Assembly (NCBI GenBank): GCA_004794655.1
Contig: SMMW01000001.1
Location: 10,303,501-10,367,500 of the forward strand
Direction: 5' to 3'
From: Marisa cornuarietis
Lineage: Eukaryota; Mollusca; Gastropoda; Architaenioglossa; Ampullariidae
DNA length: 64,000 nt
The translations under genes and the position numbers were made by a program. This document shows, one piece after another, positions 1 to 12,300 of the stretch. The notes under the pieces were generated by a model. It saw only the letters and a list, made by a program, of their open reading frames with translations, did no database searches and was not told the DNA's origin. Within the stretch, counting starts at the first letter, position 1. The number at the start of each line of letters is the position of its first letter.

Positions 1-122
1 CTGTGACAACCCCTGATGGCTGACCCTGGGAGCAGGTGTTAACTAGAGAGTGGCATGAGATGAGATCTGAACCAAGGGCCTCTAGCTGCAGTGGTGAGAC
101 ACTAAACGACTTAAGCTAACCT
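1..122 (-). mobile_element. tRNA-derived SINE fragment
   Basis: On the minus strand, TAGCTTAAGTCGTTTAGTG resembles a Pol III A box and GGTTCAGATCT (63-73) a B box, with tRNA-like spacing. Runs off the left edge. Confidence 0.5.
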
Positions 123-2030
123 ACTTAACATATTAAAAACATGGCAATCTTACCCACTGTCTCAGCTGGGTTTTTTTTATTATCTTACAGTAGGTAACGT
201 TGCTTGCCACCATTACACCATTAATTTTATGTATTCCTTCACAGTTTTGAAGTGTTGTTCAGGAAAGAGCCAAACTAAGGCTTCATAGGTTTACTTTTAA
301 ACAAACGACTGAAAGCAAGGTTTCCCTTAGTTCAGAGTGTCAAGGTTGTTGATGTCACACTTTCAAAGTAGGATAGGGGAAGATTCTAGAGAATTCAGGG
401 GTTAGGGGTGGCAGAAAATGGAAGAAGTTGCAAAGAGAGCATAAAGGTGAGAACAACATCCCATCCTGTGAGATAGGCAGTGTATCTTTCGCCTCACTAG
501 TACTACTGACTGCCACAGGAATAAAATATCTGGATTTGTGTTGTTATTAAGAAGAGGTGCAAGCACTCTGTTTCCCCTCTCCTGTTACAGTGGCTGTTAT
601 AAATACCATTTTACTGCATTACAATGCAAAGTTTTCCATAATTACAATATCAAAGTAGGAATTGATGAAGGCTACATACAGTTCTTTTGTGTTTAACAAA
701 CTGCTTCTGAATGGAGATAGTGTGAGTGAGAAGGAAAAGAGAAAAGATATTAGCAAATAACTGACAAGGCATTTGTATAGCAGCACATCAATTATCCCAC
801 TGCTGTTGTAAAATAAAAGAAGCTCTTTTGAAACATATTCTGGATGCAGAACATAGGAAACACACATAAATATACACACACAAAAAATAAATAAAAAACA
901 ATACACACAAGTGAAAAACTGCACGCCATCAGAATAAACAGTACAATAGAGGCAGCATCACTGATCTAACACAATGTAAAAATGCTACATATTCAAAACG
1001 TTTTGTTTGAAAAAGAAGCTAGCAGTCTTCAACTTGACACAAATCTGCATTTGCACTTGCAAAATACAAATAACACTACTTCATATTAAAACTAAAAAAC
1101 TTATATAATATAGATCAGGTATCTAGACTTACACTCAACTAGAAGTAGTAATTATACTCTATAAAAACAATACTCCAGCAATGGATGAATGATTTGGTCA
1201 AACAGCATCATTCATTAAAGCATCTTTAACATTGGAGCATTTGTTTTCAAAGACTGATAATAAATTCTTGCTTTTCTTGTTTTCACAGGAACAATAATTT
1301 AATGATTTTCATTAGACTTTTGGGGAAATGAAACTGATTTTACTAAACATAAATAGCCAATAGTAGCATGCAGCAATAAAAAAGAAAACAGAGCACAATG
1401 CTCAAGACTGCCTATTGTTTGTTTTTGCATGAAAATTGGTTTTTAATATCGTCTAAAGGTTAATAAATATTTTCTGAAGCTTTCACATTGTACTTGCTTT
1501 ACAGTTTTTTAGGGAACAAAAGGTGTTCGGTTTTTTTTTCATTTCTTTCTTTCTGTGCCTGTTTTTTTTATGCTCTGACACAGTATCTTGTTTCATAAAC
1601 TAATCCACCAAGCACACGCAAAAGCACAACAGAGGCTATGTACAACCCAAGCGCTTGTTTTAACCTTATCACACAGTTAATCTAATGTTCACAACTCTGA
1701 AAATTTGCTCACCCTCTGGAATGTGTACATGGATAAAAGAAACTGAATTATGTTACCTAAATTTTTATTGTGGTATCAATATTAAAATAACAATTATTTA
1801 CATCAATGAAAAGAAAATTAATTAGTGCATCAATGGTGCAAATGAGGGTAAAACAGTTGTAAAAAAGCACAGAAAAATTTGAAAATCCTTTAATGGTTGA
1901 ATCAGGTCAAACAGCTTGCACAAAGTCTTGTTAGTAAACATGCTACCTTTTTAGGTACCTTCTCAACTGGTCGCATATATTGTTAAGCATCCCTAGCACC
2001 CCATGATGCCAAACATACATAGTAAAGAGG
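123..2030. other. AT-rich non-coding stretch
   Basis: No NPHP1 exon, RNA gene or element could be recognised on either strand. The 101-codon minus ORF at 619-924 is Phe/Leu/Ser-rich and looks random. Some of the missing NPHP1 C-terminus could hide here as short exons. Confidence 0.5.
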
Positions 2031-2037
2031 GTCTCAT

Positions 2038-3015
2038 ATGTTTTCTGTGAAACCTATATTTGTGGCGTTTTGTGCAGCTAGGGATATGAATAAAATTCTA
2101 CATGAGGGTCATAAGATGGGTGTGTTGACCTCTGACCAAAACAGGAAGCTGTATCCCTCTGCTGCAGACATGCTAAAATTCTATGGTCTCGCATGTATAC
2201 TCAAGGAAAATGTGTCACTTTGAGTTACTGTTGTCCAATACTTATGAGATTGCAGGGTTCCAGACCAATAGTCCTTCATCTCTATGGAAAAGAGGGAACA
2301 TCACATCATGAACAGTGCAGACATGTTTAGCAAGGTATTTCAATATCATTTGGACCTAAATGAGCAGCTAGTCTCCTTTGATGGCATTGTTTTCCAGTGT
2401 GCCAGCAGATGATAGCATCAAAATTATGAATAGGAGACTTGAAAGTGATGCTTCCCTAAGAGAGAGAGAGAGAGAACAAATCTTCTCCTTGAAAAATATG
2501 AGAGCTTCTTAGCTGTTACCTGACCACAACATACTTTACAAATGAGGGCAACTTTTACCAGCAGACAGGAGCAGCAGCCATGGGATCACCCGTTAACCTA
2601 ACAGTTATCAATCTATTCATGGAGGACTTTGAAGAAAAATCTTTGGTCACATTTCACCACTCTCCTCCCTTCTGTGGCCACTTTATGGACAACACCATGT
2701 CCATTTATGCAAAGACATGATGGTGGAGTTAATCGACCATCTGAACAGCGAGCACCCTGCCATAAAGTCCCCTCATGAGGTCAAGCAAAATAACACGTTG
2801 CCATCTTTGACAACAAAATCACCAGGGGTGACGACAGGTTGATCAGTACCTCCAGTATGATAGTCATCAACCTCTTCAACATAAACTAGGAATGACCTGC
2901 ACTCTGCCTCATCAAGCAAAAACCATCTGCTCATCAAATGAAGCTCTGTAGGGAAAACTTCAACACCTGAAGGAAGTGGTCAGCATTTCAGGCTACCACA
3001 AATAGACATGGCATT
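2038..3015 (+). mobile_element. Penelope-like element (PLE) reverse transcriptase remnant
   Basis: PLE reverse transcriptases have few relatives outside their group. Here MGVLTSDQNRKLYPSAADM and KFYGLA match the RKLYP...RFYGLPK entry of PLE RT. MFSKVFQYHLDLNEQLVSFD follows, then TTYFTNEGNFYQQTGAAAMG with SPV and NLFMEDFEEKSL, and FMDN at the YVDD catalytic position. Several stops and frameshifts, and a GA run (2461-2475), interrupt it: a dead fragment of about 1 kb lacking the GIY-YIG part. Confidence 0.8.
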
Positions 3016-3089
3016 TACCTGGGAGCCTTAAGACTACTCCGCAACCTTATTTAGCAGAAAGACCCCACAGACTGGAATGGTGTTGTTGA

Positions 3090-3440
3090 CAGTGATGCAT
3101 AAGAGCCAGGCACTTATGCTGTAGTCAATGGCTCGTGGGTTCTTATCTACAATCTTAGATAAACAGACTCCATGCAGTCATGAATAGTTTTCACACAGTG
3201 TATTTACAGTTTATAAACAGCTTTTGAACCATACAGAAAACAGTCATACTGGCAAAAGACAACACATGCCTTACCACAATAGTAGTAATACTATGGCACA
3301 GGCGACAGATACCTCTCTTTCAGAAACTCTTTTACACACTCTCAGGGTTTATATACAGTTTAGCTCGAAACATCTAGTAACTAACAGTCGCCTCTTGAAC
3401 TGAACATTATGGATAACAAGACTTACATCAATCACATACA
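3090..3440 (-). mobile_element. LTR-like fragment related to the solo LTR at 14087
   Basis: Shares an ordered set of blocks with 14087-14759: GTCAATGGCTCGTGGGTTCT, a TATA-like TGTATATAAA on the minus strand (about 3348-3357), CGAAACATCTAG, and a GAACATTATGGATAACAAG block. No clean ends or duplication seen. Confidence 0.4.
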
Positions 3441-3960
3441 CACACATCTACTAGATAGGTCTTCCTCAAATACTTTGTACAGGTGTAGTACAAGAGACAC
3501 CTAGACAGACATGGAGCATCAAGAATTTTAAGATAGGACTTGAGCAGATGATGGGGCCATTGTCTATCCTGGAACAGATGAGGGCATGATACAGGTGAAG
3601 TAAGACCATGCAGTCTACCTGGATGAAATGGCCAACTTCTCAAAAACTCTCAAACAGTTTCTGAGATCTGAGCATACAGATTTCATATGGGAAAGGAAGA
3701 ATAGTTTGCAGAGATGACTCCAATAAACTTTACTTCCTGGACAACTCTGACTACTGTGCCATTTACAGAGATAGACAGTTCTGGAAACTTTACACTGAAT
3801 TGTACACTGAATTTGTGTGAAAAAAATTTGAAATCGTTTTCGGTCACCCACTTCTGCACACCATTAATGCACATCTGAAAACAGTGTTTGAGCCATGGTA
3901 GGGATCTGCCTTGGATGCAGCAAGTGAAATCATCTATATACAATGAAGTTTCCAAACCTG

Positions 3961-4000
<40 letters not shown>

Positions 4001-4415
4001 GCATAAAAATGTAACATTACAACGACTGGCTTATAACTGAAGACTTTGAAGACGACAGTGGGTGAAGTTCGTTTTTTATTATTGCTGCTCTGAGGTAAAC
4101 ATTAGACCACGAAACCTATACAGTTTTGGAAAAGAAAAAACTTGAACTCGTAACAAAAGTAATGAAAATTGCCTTGCTCTGTGCTACCTGACAAAGTCAT
4201 GATCACGGCCCATCTTGGCCAAAGGGTTAAGATTGAGAAGAGTATGTGAGAGCATGCTGCCCTCAGGGAACCCATTTCCTGTTCCCAAGGATCACAAATA
4301 ACAGACCCAACACAAACAAAAGAGGCTATGGGAAAGAAAGTTTTTTTTTTATAAATCCAAGGGCGTGAAGGTGTAATAGAATACCTTGCTTCCATGTAGT
4401 GTTGTATGCCTTTTC
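3441..4415 (-). mobile_element. Jockey-like LINE fragment, RT C-terminal half
   Basis: Minus-strand translation gives LEKAYNTTWKQG, then LYIDDFTCCIQGRSLPWLKH (the catalytic F/YxDD box as YIDD), then NGVQKWVTENDFKFFSHKF and VVRVVQEVKFIGVI, the Jockey-type order. A second copy is at 37480-38342. Frameshifts throughout. Confidence 0.7.
3958..4003. repeat. (GACA)n microsatellite
   Basis: About ten perfect GACA units inside the Jockey-like fragment, just after the segment encoding YIDDF. Confidence 0.95.
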
Positions 4416-4419
4416 CAAA

Positions 4420-5030
4420 TGAAACAAAAAAACACTCCTAATACAGGGTCTTTGCAGACAAATGCTTGAAAGCAACTCATCTTACCTACTGTCTTTCCCT
4501 AGAGTTTTACTGTTTGGTTGCCATATTTTATATATTTCAAAGAGTTATTGTTGAACCATATCTTTTACCAAGAACAAATGAGGAAATTACAGAACCTGCA
4601 ATTAAAGGTGTGGAAGAAGTGAGATTTAAAAAGAGCTGCTTTTTGGCGTGCCAGCATTAGTAGAAGTGGTTGGTAAAAGAATGGAAGCTTGGGACTGGGT
4701 GAAAGTTGTAAGTGGGGTTCTGCAGGGCTGTGAAGTGTTTTGAAGTGTTATGTTAGGGCTGAAGGTGTCCAAACCCAGGTAGATGAGGTAGAGGGGAAGG
4801 GAAATGATGAGCAACTCTCCATAAGCCCTCAAAGGGCTCTTGCAAATCCCAATTCCATCTCCCTCTAGGCTAGGGGTGTAGCAGCCCTTAAGGTGCCCAT
4901 TTCTTAGCCTGTAAGGGGTCCTTCGGAGCGGAAAACATTTTACAGCCTGGGGAAATTAGTCATCATTATAATTTATAACAGCATTCCTGAAAATGTATCT
5001 GATTTTTCTGCTTCTTTTCCTTGTTCCAAT
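4420..5030. other. Unassigned stretch between two LINEs
   Basis: Nothing recognised. A plus-strand open stretch (about 4490-4608) is bordered by TTTCCCTAG and AAAG/GTGTGG like an exon, but its translation (FYCLVAIFYIFQRVIVEPYL) matches no family I know. Confidence 0.4.
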
Positions 5031-5034
5031 TCTT

Positions 5035-8000
5035 TATTTAGGTCATCATCATTCCTTGCTACTCCCCGAGGAGCATAGGGCCGCAACAACACCTCGCCAG
5101 AGGACCCGGTTTTGGGCAGCCCCCCTCAGTTGGGCCCATGTGGTTCCGCCATCTTTTGCCTCGCTCTCCACTGATCTTTTCCAAGTCTGTTTTGGCCTCC
5201 CAACTCTCCTCTTCCCCTGAGGGTTCCAGTCAAGTGCCTGCCTGGCAATGGTGTCAGCTGGTTTGCGCAGGGTGTGTACTATCCACCCCCACTTGCGCTT
5301 TTTGATGTCTTGACTAGTGGCATTCTGGTTAGTTCTTTCCCACAGGCTACTATTGGAGATCTTTTCAGGCCATCTTATTCCCAAAATATGGTGAAGGCAT
5401 CAGTTGGTAAAGGTCTGGAGCTTGTTGTTGATGGTATTTGTCACTCTCTAGGTTTCGGAGCCATACAGTAGGACTGCCTTCACATTGGTGTTGAAGATGC
5501 GAGTCTTACTGCTGAGGGATAATGCTCGGGAGTTCCAGATGGGGCGTAGGGTGTTAAAAGCATGCCTGGCCTTGTTTATGCGGTTTCTGATGTCGTCGTC
5601 CGCTCCACCATCCTTGCTAACGATGCTTCCCAGATATGTGAAGCGGTCTGTTTCTAGGATGTTCTCTCCTTGAAGATGGATTGGAAGTTCCTGCTTGTTG
5701 TTGATTTTCATCACTTCGGTCTTCTTTCTGTTGACCTTTAAGCTGGTCTTCTCTGCTTCCTCTGATAGCTTACTCAGTTTGGTCTATGCATGCTGCTGCC
5801 GATGAGATAGGAGACTAATGTCATCTGCAAAGTCCAGGTCCTCTAGCTGTTTGGTGAAGGTCCACTGGATACCGGTGTTGTTGTCTTGGGTTGTTTTACG
5901 CATAATCCAGTCTATGACCATCAGGAAGATTGTCGGTGATAATATGCAACCCTGTCTTACGCCAGTCTTCATTACAAAAGGTTTAGTGAGTTTGCCGTTA
6001 TGGATAACTTGGCAGGATGAGTCTTCATACAATCCCTGGATGATGTTTATGAATTTGGGTGGAATACCATAGTGATTCATCAGCCTCCAGATGACGTCCC
6101 TGTCTACACTGTCGAAGGCCTTCTCGAAATCTGCAAAAGTTATATAAAGGGAGGATTGCCATTTGATGGACTGTTCTATGATGATGCGGAGGGTTGCAAT
6201 GTGGTCAGTGCATGACTTATCCTGTCGAAACCCTGCTTGTTCTGGTCTCAGTCTCTTGTCTAGTGCCTTCTTCAGTCTCTCTAGTATTATCCTTGTCAGG
6301 ACTTTGCTGGGGATGGACAGCAGCATGATCCCCCGCCAGTTGTTGCATTGGGAGAGATCTCCTTTCTTTGGTAGTTTGACCAGGTGACCTTATTTCCAGT
6401 CTGCTGGGACTAGCTCTTGTTCCCAGATTTTGTGTAGGAGGGGCTGTAAAATTGTTGCTGTTGTTTCTGGGTCTGTTTTTAGTGCTTCTGCGGGTATGCC
6501 GTCCGGGCCTGCTGCTTTGCCATTTTTCGTGCTTTTGATAGCTTTGATGATTTCTGTCTTAGTGGGAGGGCTGGTGTTGACGTGAAGTTGTGCAGTTGCT
6601 GGTGGTATGTCAGGTAAGGATGGTGGATGAGGTCTATTCAGCATCTCTTCGAAGTGCTCCATCCAGCGGTTCCTTTGTTCTGCATTGTTTGTTATTATCT
6701 TGCCGTTTTTGTCTTTTACTGGCTTGTTTGGGTTTATGCTCCTGCCTGACAGAATTCGTGTTATTTCGCATATTCGTTTCATGTTTCCCTGTATGGCTGC
6801 TGTCTCTGCTTACTCTGTCAGTTCATGGGCGAACGGTCTCTTGTCCTCCCTTACCGACCTCTTCACTTGGCGGCTGGCTTCCTAGTATTTTGCTCTGAGA
6901 CCTTCTTTCTCTTGCTGGTCTTGGCACTGGTTGAGCTTCTGTTTCAGTCCTTTTCTTGATTCAATCTTTGCCCAAGTCTCTGGAGTCATCCATTCCTTAT
7001 GTTTTCTTTCCCTCTTCCCTAGAACATCTGTACAAGTTGTCTTTCGAATGCTCTTGAGTGTTGACTAGTGTTCTTCCACTGATTCTTCTGTCAGTCCTGA
7101 AAGGGCCTCATACCTATTCTTAATTTCACAGTTACAAATTTCCCTTGTCTCCTTGTTCTTGAGGTACTGAGTATTGAACTTATGGGTGTGGTCTGCCTGC
7201 TGTATCAATGAAGGATTTCAGCTTGATTTTGAAGACTGCTATTAGGAGCTGGTGGTCTGATGCAGCATCTGGTCCTCTTCTCACTCTGACATCTTGGAGA
7301 CTCCTTCTCCACTTTCGACCAACCCTTATATGGTCGATTTGGTTTTCTGTCTGGCCATCTGGGGAAGTCCACGTTGTTTTGTGTATATTTTTGTGTGGGA
7401 CTACAGTGCCATCAATGACGTGGTCATTGAAAGTGCAGAAGTCTGTGAAGAGCTCCCCATTTTCATTGCAGGTGCCGACGCCATGTCTTCCCATGATGAG
7501 CTCTCTCTTAGTGTTGTCATCTCCCACTTTGGCATTTAGGTCTCCCATAATGATCTTTAGATCTCTCCTTGGTGTGCGGTCAAGCAGAGACTGCAAGGAG
7601 CTATAGAATTCTTCTTTACCCCTTCATCTGCTGCATTTTTTGGTGCATAGCATTGAATGATGGTAATCTTCCTTCCTTTTGAATTGAATCTTGCTGACAT
7701 GAGCCATGGTGAGACTGGTTCCCTGGCCATCAGCGCCTTTGTTGCGTCTGTTGACATCAGCAGTGCTACTCCCTGGGTATGGTCATGGTCCAGGTCTTTG
7801 TGGCCAGAGTAGATGATAGTTTCTCCTGATGTTAGCCTGGTCTGCCCACTTCCATTCCATCTGGTTTCACATAACCCGAGGACTGTGATGTTGTATTTTC
7901 TCATTTCCCTTGCCACTTGAGCTGATTTGCCACTTTCATAGAGGGTTCTGATGTTCCAGGTCCCTATCCTGGTTCTTGCCTTGGTCATCAGAAGATGAGT

Positions 8001-8300
8001 TGGCGAGCTGGCTTCCCTAAGGCTTTCACCAGCCTGCGTCATAAGCTCTTCTAGAGAGGAATCTTCCCGACCAGGCCCCTTTGTGATACTGTTGCGGTTT
8101 CTGTAACAGCTTGTGTTTTACATGAATGGGTTGTTAGCCCAAAGCAAAACCCCCAACCTGGAGGGCCAGGGTGCAACATTTTAGTCTGGCCTCTACACTG
8201 ACAGACCTGTTCGGCTTGGTTGGAGCTGCCAGGAGCACATGGCTCCCGCTGACATAGCTCTGTGGATCGACGAGGCACACAAGCCACCACACCACTACAA
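5035..8300 (-). mobile_element. RTE-like LINE, nearly full length (~3.25 kb), inactivated
   Basis: Non-LTR retrotransposon encoding an apurinic-like endonuclease and reverse transcriptase. Endonuclease: GTWNIRTLYESGKSAQVA (about 7950), GDLNAKVG and ASDHQLLIAVF (about 7250). RT: RPEQAGFRQDKSCTDHIATL, FADFEKAFDSVDR, GVRQGCILSPT and FADDISLLSH (6330-5790). C-terminal end: KWGWIVHTLRKPADTI...GRPKQTW (5380-5060). Most blocks share one frame; single stops (near 6389, 5786, 5448) and a shift near 7580 break it. Length and a 3' end in ATGATG repeats fit the RTE clade; clade assignment is by eye. Same orientation as NPHP1. Confidence 0.85.
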
Positions 8301-9312
8301 GGTAAGTTGCACCAATTGGTGGTGGCTTTATTTAGGTGCTGCTCAATAAAAGTTTAGTCTCTTTTACTTAAGTCACTTCAAGCTTGCAAAGTCTGAAAAA
8401 TATTGACTTGTTCTAATCATAACAATATGAAGTCATTTGTCATCTGCTACCTTGAGATCTTCATCTCGTATTACAAATCCTTACAGTCCTCAGACTTAAA
8501 CATGTATGGCTTAAAACTTCAAGACTATGTAGAATTTAATATTGTTCTTTGCTGCTGGAGCAAAATAAAATAAGAGCTTCCAAGAATTCCAATAAATTGC
8601 TCCAACTGCTGGGTATTGTTTACATACTTTGAGTGGTTAGGGCCACAGGATAATATAATAGCATATTATTTGCATGCAGAAGCAAGAAATTGAATAATAA
8701 AGAGTTGTATTTCAGACACTGAAAATTAGACAATATTTTTATATTGTCTTGACATAACTAAATCTCTGTATAATTGGATAACTTGGGTATGTCTTTAATC
8801 TGGAGATTTACTTTAAATGGATTATTTGTTCCATGAATTTTATTTTGCTTTTGTTATGAAATCCTGAAATTCTACTGTAAAATGCTTCAGGATTAAAGCA
8901 GAAGTAAGAAAATATTACATAAGCAAATAAATAATAAGAAAAAAAAGAATGCACATAGGACAGCTCAGAGTGCCCAGGTGTTGTAAAGATGCAAAGTTTC
9001 AGTTACAAGGAATGACCAATAAGTCAATCTTAAGTGAAATTAAATCACATATAGCCAAATGTGACAGAAGCACAGAATATCAAATGAAGCACTATGAATG
9101 AGTGTTTGGCCATAGTTTAAATGTTCTATGATGTCAAAACTAGGGCAAAATAATTGTATATATATAAATATTTGAGTAATAATCTTTTAAAAGTGAGAAT
9201 TTCTCTCTAAAAATTCACTATAAAATTAAATTTTATTCTATTCTAATGATTACAGATTTTGAAGACCCAAAATGTGTAAAAAAAAACCCAGAAAAAAATG
9301 AATTACACTCAC
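8301..9312. other. AT-rich NPHP1 intron or 3' stretch
   Basis: No exon or element recognised. Looked for the next NPHP1 exon (phase 1 in) and saw none. Confidence 0.4.
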
Positions 9313-9389
9313 TCCTTCTGCTGATTCTTGGGTCGACTTCAACACCTTTCTCATGTGGTGTTCCACCGTTTACATACAGGTCAAATGAC
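9313..9389 (-). CDS. NPHP1: NPHP1 exon 22 (last one found)
   Basis: 77 bp, acceptor ATATGTAG, donor GTGAGT. Encodes SFDLYVNGGTPHEKGVEVDP then RISRR; the NGGTP(Y/H)EKG(I/V)EVDP motif is strongly conserved. Phase 1 out, so another exon must follow. Confidence 0.92.
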
Positions 9390-12300
9390 CTACATATTGA
9401 AATCAATATTAAAAGCAGATTTAAAAAAAAACAGCACAGTAACAGAGATAGAGATTAGTCCTTGTCTTACTAATAAATATGTATGTTCTAAATACAAACT
9501 TACTTTTAAAGTACTACAGCCACAAAGATCTTCTGCATAATTTTATTTTACTTCACCAATGTCTCATAAAATTAATTTTTCCTTATTGCAGCATTTGATG
9601 ATACTACTGCATCCGTGCTTGTAACTGGATGCTTGTAACTTTGCTTCTTCAGTGCCAGGACTGTGCTCTGTTCTCAACTGTTGCTCTAAAACTTCAATAA
9701 TCCGATGAACCTTTATTTTTATATACTGGCCTACACATGAAATTCAAGACATTGCATATACTGATCCTTGCTTTGTGTAGATCAATTTCAAAGGAAAGTC
9801 CGGTGCTGGCAGGAAGGGAGTGAGCGTAAATAATGATAATAACACTGAAATTTACTGTTTTTGAGATTAGCATCCATTATTATTATGTTTGTGTGTTTTT
9901 CTTTTTAGTAAAGCACTTTGAGCCTCCCTTAACCATCTCAGCGCGAAACGCCACGAAGGTGGCTTTACCGGCAGAGCTGCTCCACAATCGTATTTCTCTC
10001 TTTGCACGATGGGCCACAATTGTGGCCTTACCGGCAGACAACGATACGCTCACTAACGTGGCTCGTGCTCCACGAGCATGGCTCTGCAGTTTCGCTATCG
10101 TCTTCAAAATCATAAATTTTAAGCCCATGTTTTTGAACATAGAAATATTTTCAAACGTGCCAAGAGGGTTAAATGGTGGGAAAAAGCGCTGTACAAATTA
10201 ACTTCATTGTTATTATTATTACTGCACTTCAGTAAGTTCAAGAAGTATTATAAAGACCAAAATATTGATCACTGGGTTTTACTTGTTCTGAGTAGCAGTC
10301 CCATTTTCACCCAGAAGGGGCAAATGTGCCCACCCACAGCTCATCTCTGTTCTCTCCCTTGTGCTCTGAAAACATGAAGGAAAACTTCAGTATTGCAAAA
10401 AATAACCAAAAACAAACAGCAGCACCTTGTTCAGTGGAATTTACTGGCATTATTCACAGTAAAGAAGATTTTTAAAAGAGCATAGCATATTCATCACTTT
10501 TGTGTGGCAAAAGTTTTAAAACTGCACATACTCACAGCCCTGAAAGTTGTTATACACAGCTCAAATAGGATTCCTGAAATACAGAAAACAGGAATTTTAT
10601 AAGCAAAACAATGAGTTTTCTAGAAAAAGGGGATGGCACTACCATATCTAATCAGAAAGAGATTTTAAATGAAGTATATAAATTTTTTGAAACACTGTAT
10701 AGCTATAAGGAGGTAGAGGATATGGAACTGGACCAATGGTTACTTAATGTCCCCAGATGAAGCTGGCTTACTAGAAGGCAAAATCACAGTCCAAGAAGAT
10801 AGATCAGTACTAAAGGACATGAAAAACAATAAAAGCCCTGGCTCAGATGGATTTACCCCAGAATTCTATGTTGTTTTTTTTACTGATCTTGGCAGTTTTC
10901 TGGTTCGCTCTCTGATAATGAAGTTTTACTGAAAGGCCAACTATCAATAACCCAGACTCAGGGAGTGATAGTGTGTATCCCTAAAGACAACAAACCTAAA
11001 CAGCTTATCAAAAATTGGAGACCAATCTCATTGCTAAATGTTTCTTATAAGATACTCTCAGCATGCATAGCTAAACGCTTACAAAAAGTGCTTCCACAGA
11101 TAATACATGAATCACAGAAAGGCTTCATTAAAGGAAGATACATAGGAGAAAATATTAGACTACTGTGGAAAGATTACTGTGATTAAAACTCTTATTATAT
11201 CCAATTTAACATACTATTTTCTTACTCTTCCAGACCCCCCCTCTGTACTTTCTCAGGTCTTTAGAGAAAGAATTGTTTTCCTTTCTTTGGGGAGAAAAAT
11301 ATAACAGAATCAAGAAATCAGTAGTCTGTAAACCCTATGAGGAAGGAGGGCTTAAAATGGGTGACATTTTCTCCGTTTTGTCCACAATGGAACTTGGTTC
11401 CCGGTCGAATCGACTAGGGTCGTTTCAACTAAGGTCAATTCGACTAGGGTCAGTTCGACTAACGGTCGTTTCGACTAGGGTCAGTTCGACTAAGTCCTTT
11501 TGTCTTACGGTCAAGTCATCTACAGGACACATGAAATGGAAAAAAAATTGAAGTGATTTGAATGTTAATAAACGATTTAAATCTATCATGTAAATAGTGC
11601 TAATTGTCACACAGACTCAATAAACACTCAAACGCCCGATGCCAGCGACGCATCCAACAGTCTCTATGTTAAAAAATTGACGTGCACACGTGGGAACAGT
11701 AAAAAACATGTGTTTGTAAGAGAGAAGAAGAAAGGATGAACACTGCCAAAAATTATGTCAAGATTTTCGGCCAATAGCTCTAACCTCCCTCGTCATGAAA
11801 ACTCTTGAGAAAATTGTCAAAACTCTCATATTAACATCTGTAGAGAGTAAACTGGACCCCCTGCAATTTGCTTACAGGAAGGGGGAAGGGTGTCGACGAT
11901 GATAAGTTGTTCATTCTGAACACACTGTATAAACATTTGGAAAAGCCCAAGATGCATGCCAGATTACTCTTTGCAGATTTTAGTTCTGCATTCAATACAG
12001 TGCAACCACACCTTTTGGCGTCGAGACTGATTTTTTATTTTGACCTTCCACATCAACTAGTTTTATGGATAGTGGATTTTTTTTTACTTGTAGACAGCAG
12101 AGGGTTTATGTCAATAGTATTTATTCTGATACCGTTATTACAAGCACTGGCTCCCCACAGGGTTGTTGTCTATCACCCCTGTTATTTATCATGTATATGG
12201 ACAGCTGTAGAAGCACGGAGGAGAATAGCTACCTCATCAAGTTCTCTGATGATACTGCATTGTTGACTCTTTTACAGGAGCATACGAAAGATCATGGTAA

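Noticed and set aside
619..924. 101-codon minus ORF
   Set aside because: Phe/Cys/Ser/Leu composition expected of AT-rich random sequence; no motif, no splice context.
4490..4608. Plus-strand exon of an unknown gene
   Set aside because: Splice-like borders exist, but there is no recognised protein, no neighbouring exon, and it lies among LINE debris.
6590..6898. Plus-strand ORFs across the RTE-like element
   Set aside because: They are antisense shadows of the minus-strand reverse transcriptase.
8440..8475. Candidate NPHP1 exon (FVIRDEDLK on the minus strand with AG/GT borders)
   Set aside because: The reading does not resemble the nephrocystin segment expected after exon 22.
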